The notes below the pieces were generated by a model that saw only the letters and a program-made list of their open reading frames with translations, was not told the origin of the DNA and did not search any database. Positions 56,726-64,000 of a stretch of DNA of 64,000 nt are shown here, one piece after another. Location: assembly GCF_018449475.1 (NCBI RefSeq), contig NZ_JAHCQH010000004.1:124001-188000 (forward strand). Reading direction: 5' to 3'. This stretch comes from Ancylobacter radicis (lineage in GTDB: Bacteria; Pseudomonadota; Alphaproteobacteria; Rhizobiales; Xanthobacteraceae). The translations under genes were made by a program, and so were the position numbers. Each line of letters opens with the position of its first letter. Position 1 is the first letter of the stretch.

Positions 56726-57451
56726 TCAGTGCATGCCCGCGCCGCCGTCGACACTGATGCATTGCCCGGTGATGAAGCCGGTGGCGCGGCTCGCAAGGAA
56801 CAGCACCGCCTGCGCGATTTCCTCCGGCCGGCCGACACGGCCGAGCGGGTTGGTGGTCTCCAGCGCCCGCTCGGCCGGACTCATGCGGTCCAGCCCCAGC
56901 AGCGGCGTATCCACCGGGCCGGGCGCGACGGCGTTGACGAGGATGTGGGGGGCGAGTTCGCGGGCCCAGGAGCGGGTGAGCCCCAGCACCGCGCCCTTGG
57001 TGGCGCAATAGCCGGAGGCGCCGGCGCGGCCGAGATAGGCGAGTTCCGAGGCGATGTTGATGATGCGTCCGCGTACCGGGCCGTTGCCGTTGAAATGCCG
57101 CAGAGACTCGCGCGCCATGAGGATCGGCCCGCGCACATTGACCGCCGCCATGCGCTCGTAAACCGCGATGTCGAAGTTGGCGAGCGGAGTGTCCGCGAGC
57201 ACACCGGCGCAGTTAACGATGACGTCCAGCCCGCCGAGATGGTCGCGCGCTGCATCCATGCCGGCGATGACGGCGGCCTCGTCCGACACATTGGTGAGGA
57301 TGGTCGGCCAGTGCGAGGTCTGCTCCGGCGGGTGCAGGTCGAAGCCCACCACCTTGGCGCCGGCGGCGCTCAGCGCGTCGGCGCAGGCGCGGCCGATGCC
57401 GCTGCCCGCGCCGGTGACGATGACGCGCAAATCCTTGTGGGGGCTCACCAT
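56726..57451 (-). CDS. Short-chain dehydrogenase/reductase 2
   Basis: 241 residues from ATG 57451, overlapping the stop of the preceding SDR gene by 7 nt (ATGGTGA). NAD(P)-binding TGAGSGIG (about 13-20) and the catalytic triad Ser135, Tyr148, Lys152 (YCATK). The acidic Asp38 after the second strand (VGFDLH) favours NAD. Typical of classical SDRs oxidising sugars or hydroxy acids; the substrate is unknown. It lies 32 nt before the creatininase gene in the same operon. Confidence 0.88.
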   Translation of the reverse strand: MVSPHKDLRVIVTGAGSGIGRACADALSAAGAKVVGFDLHPPEQTSHWPTILTNVSDEAAVIAGMDAARDHLGGLDVIVNCAGVLADTPLANFDIAVYERMAAVNVRGPILMARESLRHFNGNGPVRGRIINIASELAYLGRAGASGYCATKGAVLGLTRSWARELAPHILVNAVAPGPVDTPLLGLDRMSPAERALETTNPLGRVGRPEEIAQAVLFLASRATGFITGQCISVDGGAGMH

Positions 57452-58203
57452 GGGAATTCTCCTCGGTCGACGCCGAGGCTCTGGCCGGTGATGTTGGCCG
57501 CAAGGTCGGACGCCAGGAACAGATAGGTGCCGGCAATATCCTCCGGCTCCATGAAGCCCGGCAGGATCTGCGCCGACACGATCTCGTTCAAGAGCGTTTC
57601 CGGCTCGACAGCCATGCGCGCCGCCATGGCGTGGAGCGAGCGCAGCGAGGCCTCCGTGCGCACCCAGCCCGGACACACGGCATTGACGGTGATGCCGCGC
57701 GGCCCGAGCTCCTTCGCCCAGGTCTTGGTGAGGCCGATCACCGCGTGTTTGGAGGCGACATAGGCGCCGAACAGCGCCTCGGCCGAACGCGACCAGATGG
57801 AGGCGGTGTTGATGATGCGCCCGCCATGGCCCATGCCCGGCAGCAGCGCGCGGGTGACGAGGAAGGTGCCGACGACGTTGATCTCCACCACGCGGCGGAA
57901 GATCGCCTCATTGGCCGCGCCGGCATCGTCGAGCGGGGTGACGAGTTCGAGGCCGGCATTGTTCACCAGTACGTCGAGCTTGGGGATCGCCTGCGCCACC
58001 GCCGCCACCGCCTCGCTGGAGGTGATGTCCGCCTGATGCCCGCGCGCCCCGAGCCGGCCGGCAGCCTCGTGGATCGCCGCGTCGTCGGCCAGCATGTGCA
58101 GTTCCGCGCCGGCCGCCGCGAAGGCGCGGGCGATGCCATGGCCGATGCCGCGGCTGGAGCCGGTGACGAGGACGGTGCGGCCGGCGAGCCCTTCGAGCTT
58201 CAT
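57445..58203 (-). CDS. Short-chain dehydrogenase/reductase 1
   Basis: 252 residues from ATG 58203 (the frame is open for 180 more codons through the repeat region without homology). The cofactor motif is TGSSRGIG (about 14-21), NNAG at about 81, and the triad Ser135, Tyr148, Lys152 (YVASK). It ends with the usual VDRGEF variant of the C-terminal VDGG motif. First gene of the minus-strand cluster, divergent from the LysR gene; with its neighbour it could oxidise a hydroxy intermediate. Substrate unknown. Confidence 0.87.
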   Translation of the reverse strand: MKLEGLAGRTVLVTGSSRGIGHGIARAFAAAGAELHMLADDAAIHEAAGRLGARGHQADITSSEAVAAVAQAIPKLDVLVNNAGLELVTPLDDAGAANEAIFRRVVEINVVGTFLVTRALLPGMGHGGRIINTASIWSRSAEALFGAYVASKHAVIGLTKTWAKELGPRGITVNAVCPGWVRTEASLRSLHAMAARMAVEPETLLNEIVSAQILPGFMEPEDIAGTYLFLASDLAANITGQSLGVDRGEFPW

Positions 58204-58282
58204 GCGGGTAGGTCGCAGGGGAGGGAGGGGACGCGCATGGGGAACTCCGAGGCGAGAGGTGCCATGCTGGCGCAGTTTCACT

Positions 58283-58329
58283 TTCCGAAAAATCGGAATT
58301 AGTGGAAGGATGTATCGAGGAAACTCGAT
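58283..58329. promoter_or_regulatory. Two operator-like dyads in the LysR/SDR divergent promoter region
   Basis: Dyad 1 is TTCCGA-AAAA-TCGGAA (58283-58298) and dyad 2 is ATCGAG-GAAA-CTCGAT (58314-58329). Both are perfect 6-4-6 palindromes, centred 31 bp apart, about three helical turns. They lie 80-126 bp upstream of the SDR start and 160 bp or more from the LysR start. Geometry and place fit recognition and activation sites of a LysR-type tetramer. Confidence 0.6.
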
Positions 58330-58361
58330 GTATCGGACATGTCCCTTCGAGCCACCACCTG

Positions 58362-58460
58362 CCGTCATCCCGGAGGGTCCGCAGGACCGAGCCGGGAGCG
58401 CGTGGAGGTAGGCGGGCGGAGCACGATCCCGGCTCTCGCTGCGCTCGGCCGGGATGACGG
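58362..58460. repeat. REP-like nested palindrome before the LysR gene
   Basis: Outer repeat CCGTCATCCCGG (58362-58373) with CCGGGATGACGG (58449-58460); inner repeat GAGCCGGGA (58389-58397) with TCCCGGCTC (58427-58435). The same plan and end sequence as the element at 50548-50639. Confidence 0.85.
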
Positions 58461-58488
58461 TAAGGGCACAAGCGGAGGGAACACGCCG

Positions 58489-59430
58489 ATGCGGCGGCTG
58501 GACAATATCGACCTGCGGCTGCTGCGCGTTTTCGTCGTGCTGGCGCAGGAGGGCGGGTTTCAGGATGCGCAGATCGCGCTCAACCTCTCGCAATCGACGC
58601 TCTCCACCCATCTGGCGGCGCTGGAGCGCAAGCTCGGCGGGCAGCTCTGCGAGCGGGGGCGGACGGGGTTCCGGCTCACGTCCTTCGGCGAATCGACACT
58701 CGCCGCGGCGCTCCGGCTGTTCGAGGACATCGACGCCTTTCACGGCCGGATCGGGCGCGACCAGCGCCGCCTCGTCGGGCGGCTGCGGCTCGGCATCGTC
58801 GATGGCGTCGTCACCAACCCTCAGCTCGGGCTCCAGACGGCGCTGGCGCGCTACATGGACTACGCCTCGGAAGTCTTCGTCGATCTCGAACTAGGCACGC
58901 CGCTGGCGCTGGAGCGGGCGCTGATGGACGGGCAGCGCGACCTTGTGGTCGGACCGTTCTCGCAGAAGGTGCCGGGCATCACCTATATTCCGCTGCACCG
59001 CGAGGCGCAGGCGCTCTATTGCGGGCGCGGCCATGCGCTGTTCGACCTGCCGGGTGCCGAGATCAGCCATGCCCGGATCGAGGAGGCGCTGTTCTCCGTG
59101 CGGCGCTACCGCCACCTCGACGACCTCTACCGGGTGAACCACCCGCGCGCGAGCGCCGCCATCGTGCAGATGGAGGCGCAGGTGATGATGATCCTGTCCG
59201 GCCGCTTCATCGGCTATCTGCCGCGCCATATCGGCGAGGATTGGGTCGGGCGCGGGCAGATGCGGGTGCTGAGACCGGAGAGCTATGGCTTCGATTCCGC
59301 CCATTTCGCCGCGACCCGCCGGCTGAAGGGCGAGCAGCCGCTGATCGACGCCTTCATCCGCGAATTGCAGGCGCAGGCCAAGGCGCGGCCTGATGCGTCG
59401 CCGGAGGCGGGCACTCAGGTGATGCGGTAG
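58489..59430 (+). CDS. LysR-type transcriptional regulator
   Basis: 313 residues from ATG 58489, with GGAGGG about 10 nt upstream. The winged helix-turn-helix is at about 5-62 (LRLLRVFVVLAQEGGFQDAQ, then LNLSQSTLSTHLAALERKLG). The effector-binding domain spans 90-300. It is divergent from the SDR-creatininase-ureohydrolase cluster and probably its regulator, with two dyads in between. The effector may be a guanidino compound or a cluster intermediate. The 3' end overlaps the convergent polysaccharide gene by 16 nt. Confidence 0.9.
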   Translation: MRRLDNIDLRLLRVFVVLAQEGGFQDAQIALNLSQSTLSTHLAALERKLGGQLCERGRTGFRLTSFGESTLAAALRLFEDIDAFHGRIGRDQRRLVGRLRLGIVDGVVTNPQLGLQTALARYMDYASEVFVDLELGTPLALERALMDGQRDLVVGPFSQKVPGITYIPLHREAQALYCGRGHALFDLPGAEISHARIEEALFSVRRYRHLDDLYRVNHPRASAAIVQMEAQVMMILSGRFIGYLPRHIGEDWVGRGQMRVLRPESYGFDSAHFAATRRLKGEQPLIDAFIRELQAQAKARPDASPEAGTQVMR

Positions 59431-61538
59431 ATCCAGTCCGGCAGGATGTAGCGCCGGCCGACGAAGACGAAGCCGAGCGGCACGCCGCCATTCTCCACCA
59501 CGGCGCTGCGCAGCGCGGTCGCGGCGGGCTTGCGGGTCTTCTCGGCCCGCACCACCAGCACATTGCCGTCAACCAGCGCGTCGATCCGGTGGCCTCGGGC
59601 GGCGGCATCGGCCGCCGTGGCGCAGAACACCACCGCCTCGAACTCGCCGCGCAGCTCGTCCATCAGCCTGTCGGCCTCGATCAGCGGGGTGCGCGGGTCG
59701 AGCAGCGGCGAGCCCTCCACCGCCGCGAGGCTCCACAGCAGCGGCGTCGGCGTCGGGTAGGCGAGAATGCCGCCCTTGAGGCGGGCGGTGGGGTCGTCGC
59801 GCAGATCCGGCGCGGAAGCGAGATCGACCAGCAGGGTGCGCAGGCCGCGCTGCGTGGTGAATTCGGCGGCCACGCCCTCGGCGAGCGTGCGCAGGGCCTC
59901 CTCCGCGTCGGAGCTGAGGAACTGCACGATGCGCAGCGGACGGTCATCGACCCGCGTGTCGAGCAGCAGGGCGGCAAGGTTGCCGGCATCGCGCTGGAGC
60001 GCCGCCGGATCGCCGGAGCGCGACTGGTTGTCATATTCGCCGAGGATCGGCACTTCGAGCGCCCGCTCGGCCTCCAGCGGCATGATGAAGGTCGAGCGCA
60101 GCGCCGAGGCCACCGCCCCGGCGGCGGCGGCGAACAGCAGCGCGCCGAGCACGCCCGCGCCGAGGAAGGGCAGGCGCATCGAGCGGTTGGTCACCGAGGC
60201 GCCGGCGTCCTGCACCAGCCGGACATTGGATTCGCGTTCGGTGGCGGCGGATTCCTCGATCTTGGCGGCGGTCGCCCGGCGCAGATATTCGCGATAGCCC
60301 TCCGACAGCGTCTCGCGGCGGCGGTTCAGCTCGACCAGTTCGGTTTCCGCCGCGCGCAGCGTGGTGAGGCGCTTTTCCGCATCGGCCTGCTGGTCAACGA
60401 GTTCCTTTTCCTGCCGGTCGAGCGCGTCCGCCTCGATGCGCAAGCTGAGGATCATGTTGTTCACATAGCCGACCGCCGGGTTGCGCACGTCGCGGCTGGT
60501 CTCGTAGAGCCGCTCATTGCGGGTGGCGATCTGCTTGCGGATGGTCTCGATCTTGCGGTTGATCTCCCGCATCATCGCGCCATTGGCCGAATATTGCAGC
60601 GACAGGCGGTCGCGCTCGATCAGCAGGCGGGTCAGCGTGTTGTTGTCGTCGTCATTGCCGAGCGCGTCGCTTTTCTGGTTGAAGTCGAACACGGTCGGCG
60701 GGAGGCCGGCGAGCTGCTTCTCGGCCTCGGCAAGCTGGCCGGCAACCGCTACCCGGCGCTCGGCCACCTGCCGGCGGCGCTGCACCACCGAATCCACCTG
60801 ATTGGCGGCGAGCACCGCGTCCTGGTCGAAATCGATGATGCCGACGCGGGTCTTCAGCGCCTCGACGGCGAGGTCGGTGGCGGTGAGATCGCGCTGGAAC
60901 CGCTCGACCTCGGCCTGGAGGATGCGCGCGGTGGGGTTCTCCATGATGATGCGCCGGCGCGCCATATAGGCGGCCACCAGCTTGTCGGTCGCCTCGATGG
61001 CGATGGCGCGGTCGGGATGGGTGAAGGACACCTCGACGACATTGGAGCCGTCCAGCACCTGCGCGCGCAGATTACGCCGGAACCGCTCGATCGCCCGGTC
61101 CATGGCGCTGCCGCTGCTGGCGAAGAAATCGCGCACGCCGGACAGAAGCCCCGGCGGGAACAGCGTCTCGCGTCCCATCTCGTCGATTACCGTGCGGATG
61201 ACGTCGGCGCTCTCCAGGATCTGCACCTCGGACTCGACCTGCTTCAGCCCTTCGATGGAGAGCACCGCCGGCCCGCTGCCGGTCACGTTCTGGGCGTTCG
61301 TCACCTCGCGGCTGACGATCACCATGAGCAGGCTGTTGGCGGTGTACTCGGTTTTGGCGAAGGTCGCCGCCGCCACGCCCGCCGCCAGCGGCAGCAGCGC
61401 GGCAAGGAGAATGATGCGGATGTGGAAGAAGGCGGCGATCAGGAAGTCGCGCAGCGTGAAGCTCGGCGGCCGGCTGCCGGGCCACTGGCCGGCGGGCGTG
61501 CCCTCGACGCCGTCCGCATAGGTTCCCGTCATCGCCAT
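59415..61538 (-). CDS. Wzc/GumC-like polysaccharide co-polymerase with degenerate kinase domain
   Basis: 707 residues from ATG 61538 (ATG 61532 is also possible). The N-terminal Wzz domain has a membrane helix (ILLAALLPLAAGVAAATF, about 43-60). It is followed by long periplasmic coiled coils, a GNVR-type region and a second membrane helix (about 465-490). The C-terminal domain (about 525-707) has the fold of a BY-kinase, but where a Walker A with GKS/T is expected it reads LSSDAEEALRTLAEG, and there is no tyrosine cluster at the end. It is probably catalytically inactive and acts in chain-length control or as a scaffold. Confidence 0.87.
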   Translation of the reverse strand: MAMTGTYADGVEGTPAGQWPGSRPPSFTLRDFLIAAFFHIRIILLAALLPLAAGVAAATFAKTEYTANSLLMVIVSREVTNAQNVTGSGPAVLSIEGLKQVESEVQILESADVIRTVIDEMGRETLFPPGLLSGVRDFFASSGSAMDRAIERFRRNLRAQVLDGSNVVEVSFTHPDRAIAIEATDKLVAAYMARRRIIMENPTARILQAEVERFQRDLTATDLAVEALKTRVGIIDFDQDAVLAANQVDSVVQRRRQVAERRVAVAGQLAEAEKQLAGLPPTVFDFNQKSDALGNDDDNNTLTRLLIERDRLSLQYSANGAMMREINRKIETIRKQIATRNERLYETSRDVRNPAVGYVNNMILSLRIEADALDRQEKELVDQQADAEKRLTTLRAAETELVELNRRRETLSEGYREYLRRATAAKIEESAATERESNVRLVQDAGASVTNRSMRLPFLGAGVLGALLFAAAAGAVASALRSTFIMPLEAERALEVPILGEYDNQSRSGDPAALQRDAGNLAALLLDTRVDDRPLRIVQFLSSDAEEALRTLAEGVAAEFTTQRGLRTLLVDLASAPDLRDDPTARLKGGILAYPTPTPLLWSLAAVEGSPLLDPRTPLIEADRLMDELRGEFEAVVFCATAADAAARGHRIDALVDGNVLVVRAEKTRKPAATALRSAVVENGGVPLGFVFVGRRYILPDWIYRIT

Positions 61539-61651
61539 TATGCCACTCGCGCTCGCCGGCACCGCCGGAGAAGCTGCCCTCAACCACTGTTTCCAGGCCG
61601 TAACTGTGACGGGTTAACGCTAATGTGCGGTAAATATGCCGCTGCGAAACG

Positions 61652-62977
61652 TCAGAACGCCTGCGGCATCAGGCGCCGAACGGCCAGGGCGGTGCCGATC
61701 GCCCCCTGCGCGATGACGAGCGCCGTCAAGATCGCCGCCCCGTTCATCCCGTAGAGCGGCACGAGCACGGCTCCGGCGGCACAGCAGACGAGGAACTGCG
61801 CGACGTTCAGCCAGCGCAGCAGGCTGCCATGGCCGGTCATCGCCAGCATGATGTCCTGGCAGGAGAGCAGGCCGTTCACCAACTGCCCCGCCGCCATGAT
61901 GACAAGGGCAGTGGCGGCGATCTCGAAGCCGGGGCCGATGAGGGCGAGCAGCGGCGCGGGGGCCAGCATCATGATCGCGATCGGCGGCAGGCTGCACAGC
62001 GCCACCAGACGCCGCACCCGCCGGTTCTGCGCCCGCAGCGCCGCCCAGTCGCCGGTGCGGTGGAACGCGGCAAAGCGGGGGGCGGCGATCGAGCCGATGG
62101 CGATGATGACCACCCAGATGAGGATGGACAGCCGATTGGCGATGCTGAAGGCGCCGACTTCCGCCGCGCTGGCGAAGACCGCGAGCAGCAGCATGGGGAT
62201 GGAGTTCAGCGAGACCTGCACCACCTCGACCATGCCGAGCGGCAGCGCCGTGCGCCAGAGCGCGGGCAGGGCCGCAGGGGCGTCGGCAAGGGCTCCGGCG
62301 GGTGCATCAGCGGTTGTCGGCTGGGGTGCGGGGATCGGGTCCCGCATGGCTCGCAGGATCAGCACCGCACCGATGGCGGTGGCGGCAAGGTTGCACAGGG
62401 CCAGCGCGTAGAGCATGGCGCTCAGCGAGTGGGCGCCGGCCGCCATGGCGGCGAAGGTGAAGACCGGCCAGGAGCCATTCTGCACGAATTGCCCGGCCAC
62501 GCCGCGATTGAAGCCGAACAGCGCATGGCCGGCATAGAAGCACAGCGCCTGCGGCAGGATGGACAGCGCGGCGATGCGCAGCGGCGCGGCCAGATCCGGG
62601 TCGTGAAACAGATAGTGCGCGGCGGGCGCGGCGGCGGCGAGCGTCGCCAGGGTCGCCGCGATGCCGCCGATCAGCGTCCAGCCGAGCCCGGTGAGCAGGG
62701 CCTGTCGGGCGAGATCGGTCTTGCCGAGGGCGATTTCCGCCGCCATGTGGCGCACCGCGGCCTTCTCGAATCCGGCGCGGGCGAGGGTGGCGGCGAGCCC
62801 GACCCAGGTCAGGCAGATGAAATAGAGCCCCGCCTCATGCGCGCCGAGCAGCCGCGCGGCCAGCATGAACAGGCCGAGCTTGCCGACGATTTCCAGCCCG
62901 CGCACCGCCAGCGCCCCGGCATAGGGCGCATAGCCCAGCGCCAGCCGGCCAAGTCTCGCAAGACGGGAAAGCTCCAT
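61652..62977 (-). CDS. Wzx-like polysaccharide flippase
   Basis: 441 residues from ATG 62977 with AAGGGG upstream. About twelve to fourteen hydrophobic helices; the start resembles MOP-superfamily oligosaccharide flippases (VRGLEIVGKLGLFMLAARLLGAHEAGLYF). It probably flips undecaprenyl-linked repeat units of the exopolysaccharide whose export genes flank it. It is 113 nt upstream of the Wzc-like gene on the same strand. Confidence 0.85.
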   Translation of the reverse strand: MELSRLARLGRLALGYAPYAGALAVRGLEIVGKLGLFMLAARLLGAHEAGLYFICLTWVGLAATLARAGFEKAAVRHMAAEIALGKTDLARQALLTGLGWTLIGGIAATLATLAAAAPAAHYLFHDPDLAAPLRIAALSILPQALCFYAGHALFGFNRGVAGQFVQNGSWPVFTFAAMAAGAHSLSAMLYALALCNLAATAIGAVLILRAMRDPIPAPQPTTADAPAGALADAPAALPALWRTALPLGMVEVVQVSLNSIPMLLLAVFASAAEVGAFSIANRLSILIWVVIIAIGSIAAPRFAAFHRTGDWAALRAQNRRVRRLVALCSLPPIAIMMLAPAPLLALIGPGFEIAATALVIMAAGQLVNGLLSCQDIMLAMTGHGSLLRWLNVAQFLVCCAAGAVLVPLYGMNGAAILTALVIAQGAIGTALAVRRLMPQAF

Positions 62978-63080
62978 GCGACCCCTTGGAAGGCGACCGC
63001 CCGTCGCGGGAAAGCGCAGACAGGCGCGGCGCGGCGTGGCATATGCAAGGCCCCTCGGGGCCGGACCGGATTTAGCTCGC

Positions 63081-63494
63081 ATGAACCACGCAGCCCGCCG
63101 GGCCGCAAGATGCTTGTGCGTCGCCTTCGCGGTCGCGGCCGTGCTGCCGCTCGCGGCGGGCGCGGCGCGGGCGCAAGCGGGGCTCAGCGATCTGCCGGGC
63201 GACAGCGCGGTCGATCCCTCGATCGACCCCTTCCCCTTCGATGGGCGGCTGGCGATTCGCGACTATCTGCGGCGCACCCTGCCGACGCGCTGGTGGGCGA
63301 ACGAACCCTCTTTCTCGCTCGGTACCTGGTCCGCCATGGTGCATGTGCCCGATGACTGGAAGGGCAATCCGACCGCCGCGATGATCCGCTTCTGCCCGCC
63401 GCGGGGCAGCACGCTGTGGCGCCATATCGAGCGGCTCGACCTCGTGCCCTTCTATCGCGACGCCCGGCGGGCGGGCACCACCTGCCGTCCCTGA
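63081..63494 (+). CDS. Small secreted protein of unknown function
   Basis: 137 residues from ATG 63081. Signal peptide (CLCVAFAVAAVLPLAAGAARAQA, split about residues 10-31). The mature part is short (about 105 residues) with aromatic/proline-rich segments (DPFPFDGRLAIRDYLRRTLP, TRWWANEPSFSLGTW) and two cysteines near the end. Not recognised. Its position between the flippase and wza-like gene suggests a role near polysaccharide export, but this is only context. Confidence 0.65.
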   Translation: MNHAARRAARCLCVAFAVAAVLPLAAGAARAQAGLSDLPGDSAVDPSIDPFPFDGRLAIRDYLRRTLPTRWWANEPSFSLGTWSAMVHVPDDWKGNPTAAMIRFCPPRGSTLWRHIERLDLVPFYRDARRAGTTCRP

Positions 63495-63528
63495 ATGCGC
63501 ATGGCGGAAGCCGAGTCATTCCAAGCAT

Positions 63529-63544
63529 TTAAGGCTTCATTAAC
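63529..63544. promoter_or_regulatory. Perfect CtrA-type box before the wza-like gene
   Basis: TTAA-GGCTTCA-TTAAC (63529-63544) matches the CtrA consensus TTAA-N7-TTAAC exactly, 79 nt before the wza-like start. The stretch to the start codon also includes AT-rich sequence usable as promoter. Confidence 0.7.
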
Positions 63545-63622
63545 TGCGTTTCTTTAGGTTTCGACCGTCGCCTTCCGCGCTGCCGATTTCAGGGCGGGAA
63601 GGCCGCGAGCCGGAGAAGATGA

Positions 63623-64000
63623 ATGCCCTTGGCCGATAGAGGCGACGACGCGCCCCGCTTCCGCGCCGCCGGATCGGCGGTCGGGGGGCTGCGCGCCGTG
63701 TTGCCGACGTTGATGGCCGCCCTGCTTCTTGCCGGCTGTACCACGACGAGCCGCGACACGACCGGTTCGGTCGGCCAGCCGCAAAGTCCGGGCGATGCCT
63801 TCACCACGGGACAGGAACTGCGCTTCACCGAGGTGAACCCGACGGGTTTCCGGCCCTGGAGCAGCCAGATGCCGGCCTACCGGATCGGGCCCGGCGACAA
63901 GCTCAAGATCAAATATTTCCTCACCCGCGAGATGGACGAGGAACTCACCGTCTCGCCGGACGGCACGGTCGCGCCGCGCGCGGTCGGCCAGCTCAAGGTC
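63623..64000 (+). CDS. Polysaccharide export lipoprotein, Wza-like (partial)
   Basis: Runs off the right edge after 126 codons. ATG 63623 has GGAG at 63612-63615; an overlapping ATG at 63619 is out of frame. Signal peptide with lipobox LAGC, Cys39 lipidated. The polysaccharide-export (Poly_export) domain starts with YRIGPGDKLKIKYFLTREMD and VSPDGTVAPRAVGQL. Wza-type proteins form the outer-membrane channel for capsule or exopolysaccharide, working with the Wzc-like protein at 59.4 kb. Confidence 0.9.
   Translation, partial: MPLADRGDDAPRFRAAGSAVGGLRAVLPTLMAALLLAGCTTTSRDTTGSVGQPQSPGDAFTTGQELRFTEVNPTGFRPWSSQMPAYRIGPGDKLKIKYFLTREMDEELTVSPDGTVAPRAVGQLKV

Overview
The window is 64 kb of GC-rich chromosomal DNA from an alphaproteobacterium. 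The best fit is the Hyphomicrobiales (rhizobia-like; Xanthobacteraceae is my guess). The signs are a CckA hybrid kinase, a CtrA-type box, a giant growth-pole-ring-like coiled-coil protein, a Cys-poor DksA, a STAS-fused MlaE and high-GC codon use. It is mostly core genome: no insertion sequence, prophage, integrase, CRISPR array or rRNA operon was seen. There is one tRNA (Lys, anticodon CTT).

Layout. 0-5.7 kb: end of a tripartite tricarboxylate transporter operon (tctA), tRNA-Lys, a diguanylate cyclase, two small proteins, a transglutaminase-like protease, and an Old Yellow Enzyme on the minus strand. 5.7-13 kb: nicotinate phosphoribosyltransferase, a membrane-anchored SH3 protein, a sugar dehydrogenase/aminotransferase pair (candidate gnnA/gnnB for lipid A diaminosugar) and murJ. 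13-19.3 kb: an RND efflux adaptor/pump pair, an XRE-cupin regulator and a threonine/serine dehydratase. 19.3-21.2 kb: a two-gene operon of a PlcP/LpxH-like phosphoesterase and a GT4 glycosyltransferase, with the layout of the phosphate-starvation lipid-remodelling pair plcP-agt and a PHO-box-like sequence upstream. 21-29 kb: LysE exporter, universal stress protein, cytochrome c556/b561 pair, EamA transporter, a stand-alone Lrp-type domain, a TPP riboswitch with thiD, an MFS transporter and a dipeptide epimerase. 29-33 kb: a four-gene Mla-type lipid ABC transporter. 33-39 kb: one gene for a 2018-residue GPR/RgsE-like protein. 39-44 kb: 2Fe-2S ferredoxin, a ycjF-ycjX-sixA operon and an OmpV/MipA protein. 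44-52 kb: dksA, a FliO-domain protein, cckA, pgi and pgm. 52-59.4 kb: a MarR regulator, dps, and a minus-strand catabolic cluster (two SDRs, a creatininase, two arginase-fold ureohydrolases) divergent from a LysR gene. 59.4-64 kb: an exopolysaccharide assembly locus (Wzc-like, Wzx-like and the start of a Wza lipoprotein).

How parts work together. Several loci concern the envelope: Mla lipid transport, murJ, gnnA/B-like genes, plcP-agt and polysaccharide export. Cell-cycle and polarity genes (cckA, GPR) lie in the same window, and a perfect CtrA consensus stands before the wza gene, which suggests cell-cycle control of polysaccharide export. The most original locus is at 53.8-59.4 kb. A convincing creatininase sits in a cluster with two intact ureohydrolases, which hints at a creatinine/guanidino-compound route that does not use the usual creatinase. 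Two matched operator-like palindromes lie in its LysR-SDR divergent promoter region. REP-like palindromes sharing GTCATCC ends lie at 50.5, 55.8 and 58.4 kb. All functions are read from sequence and remembered family features; no search was run.
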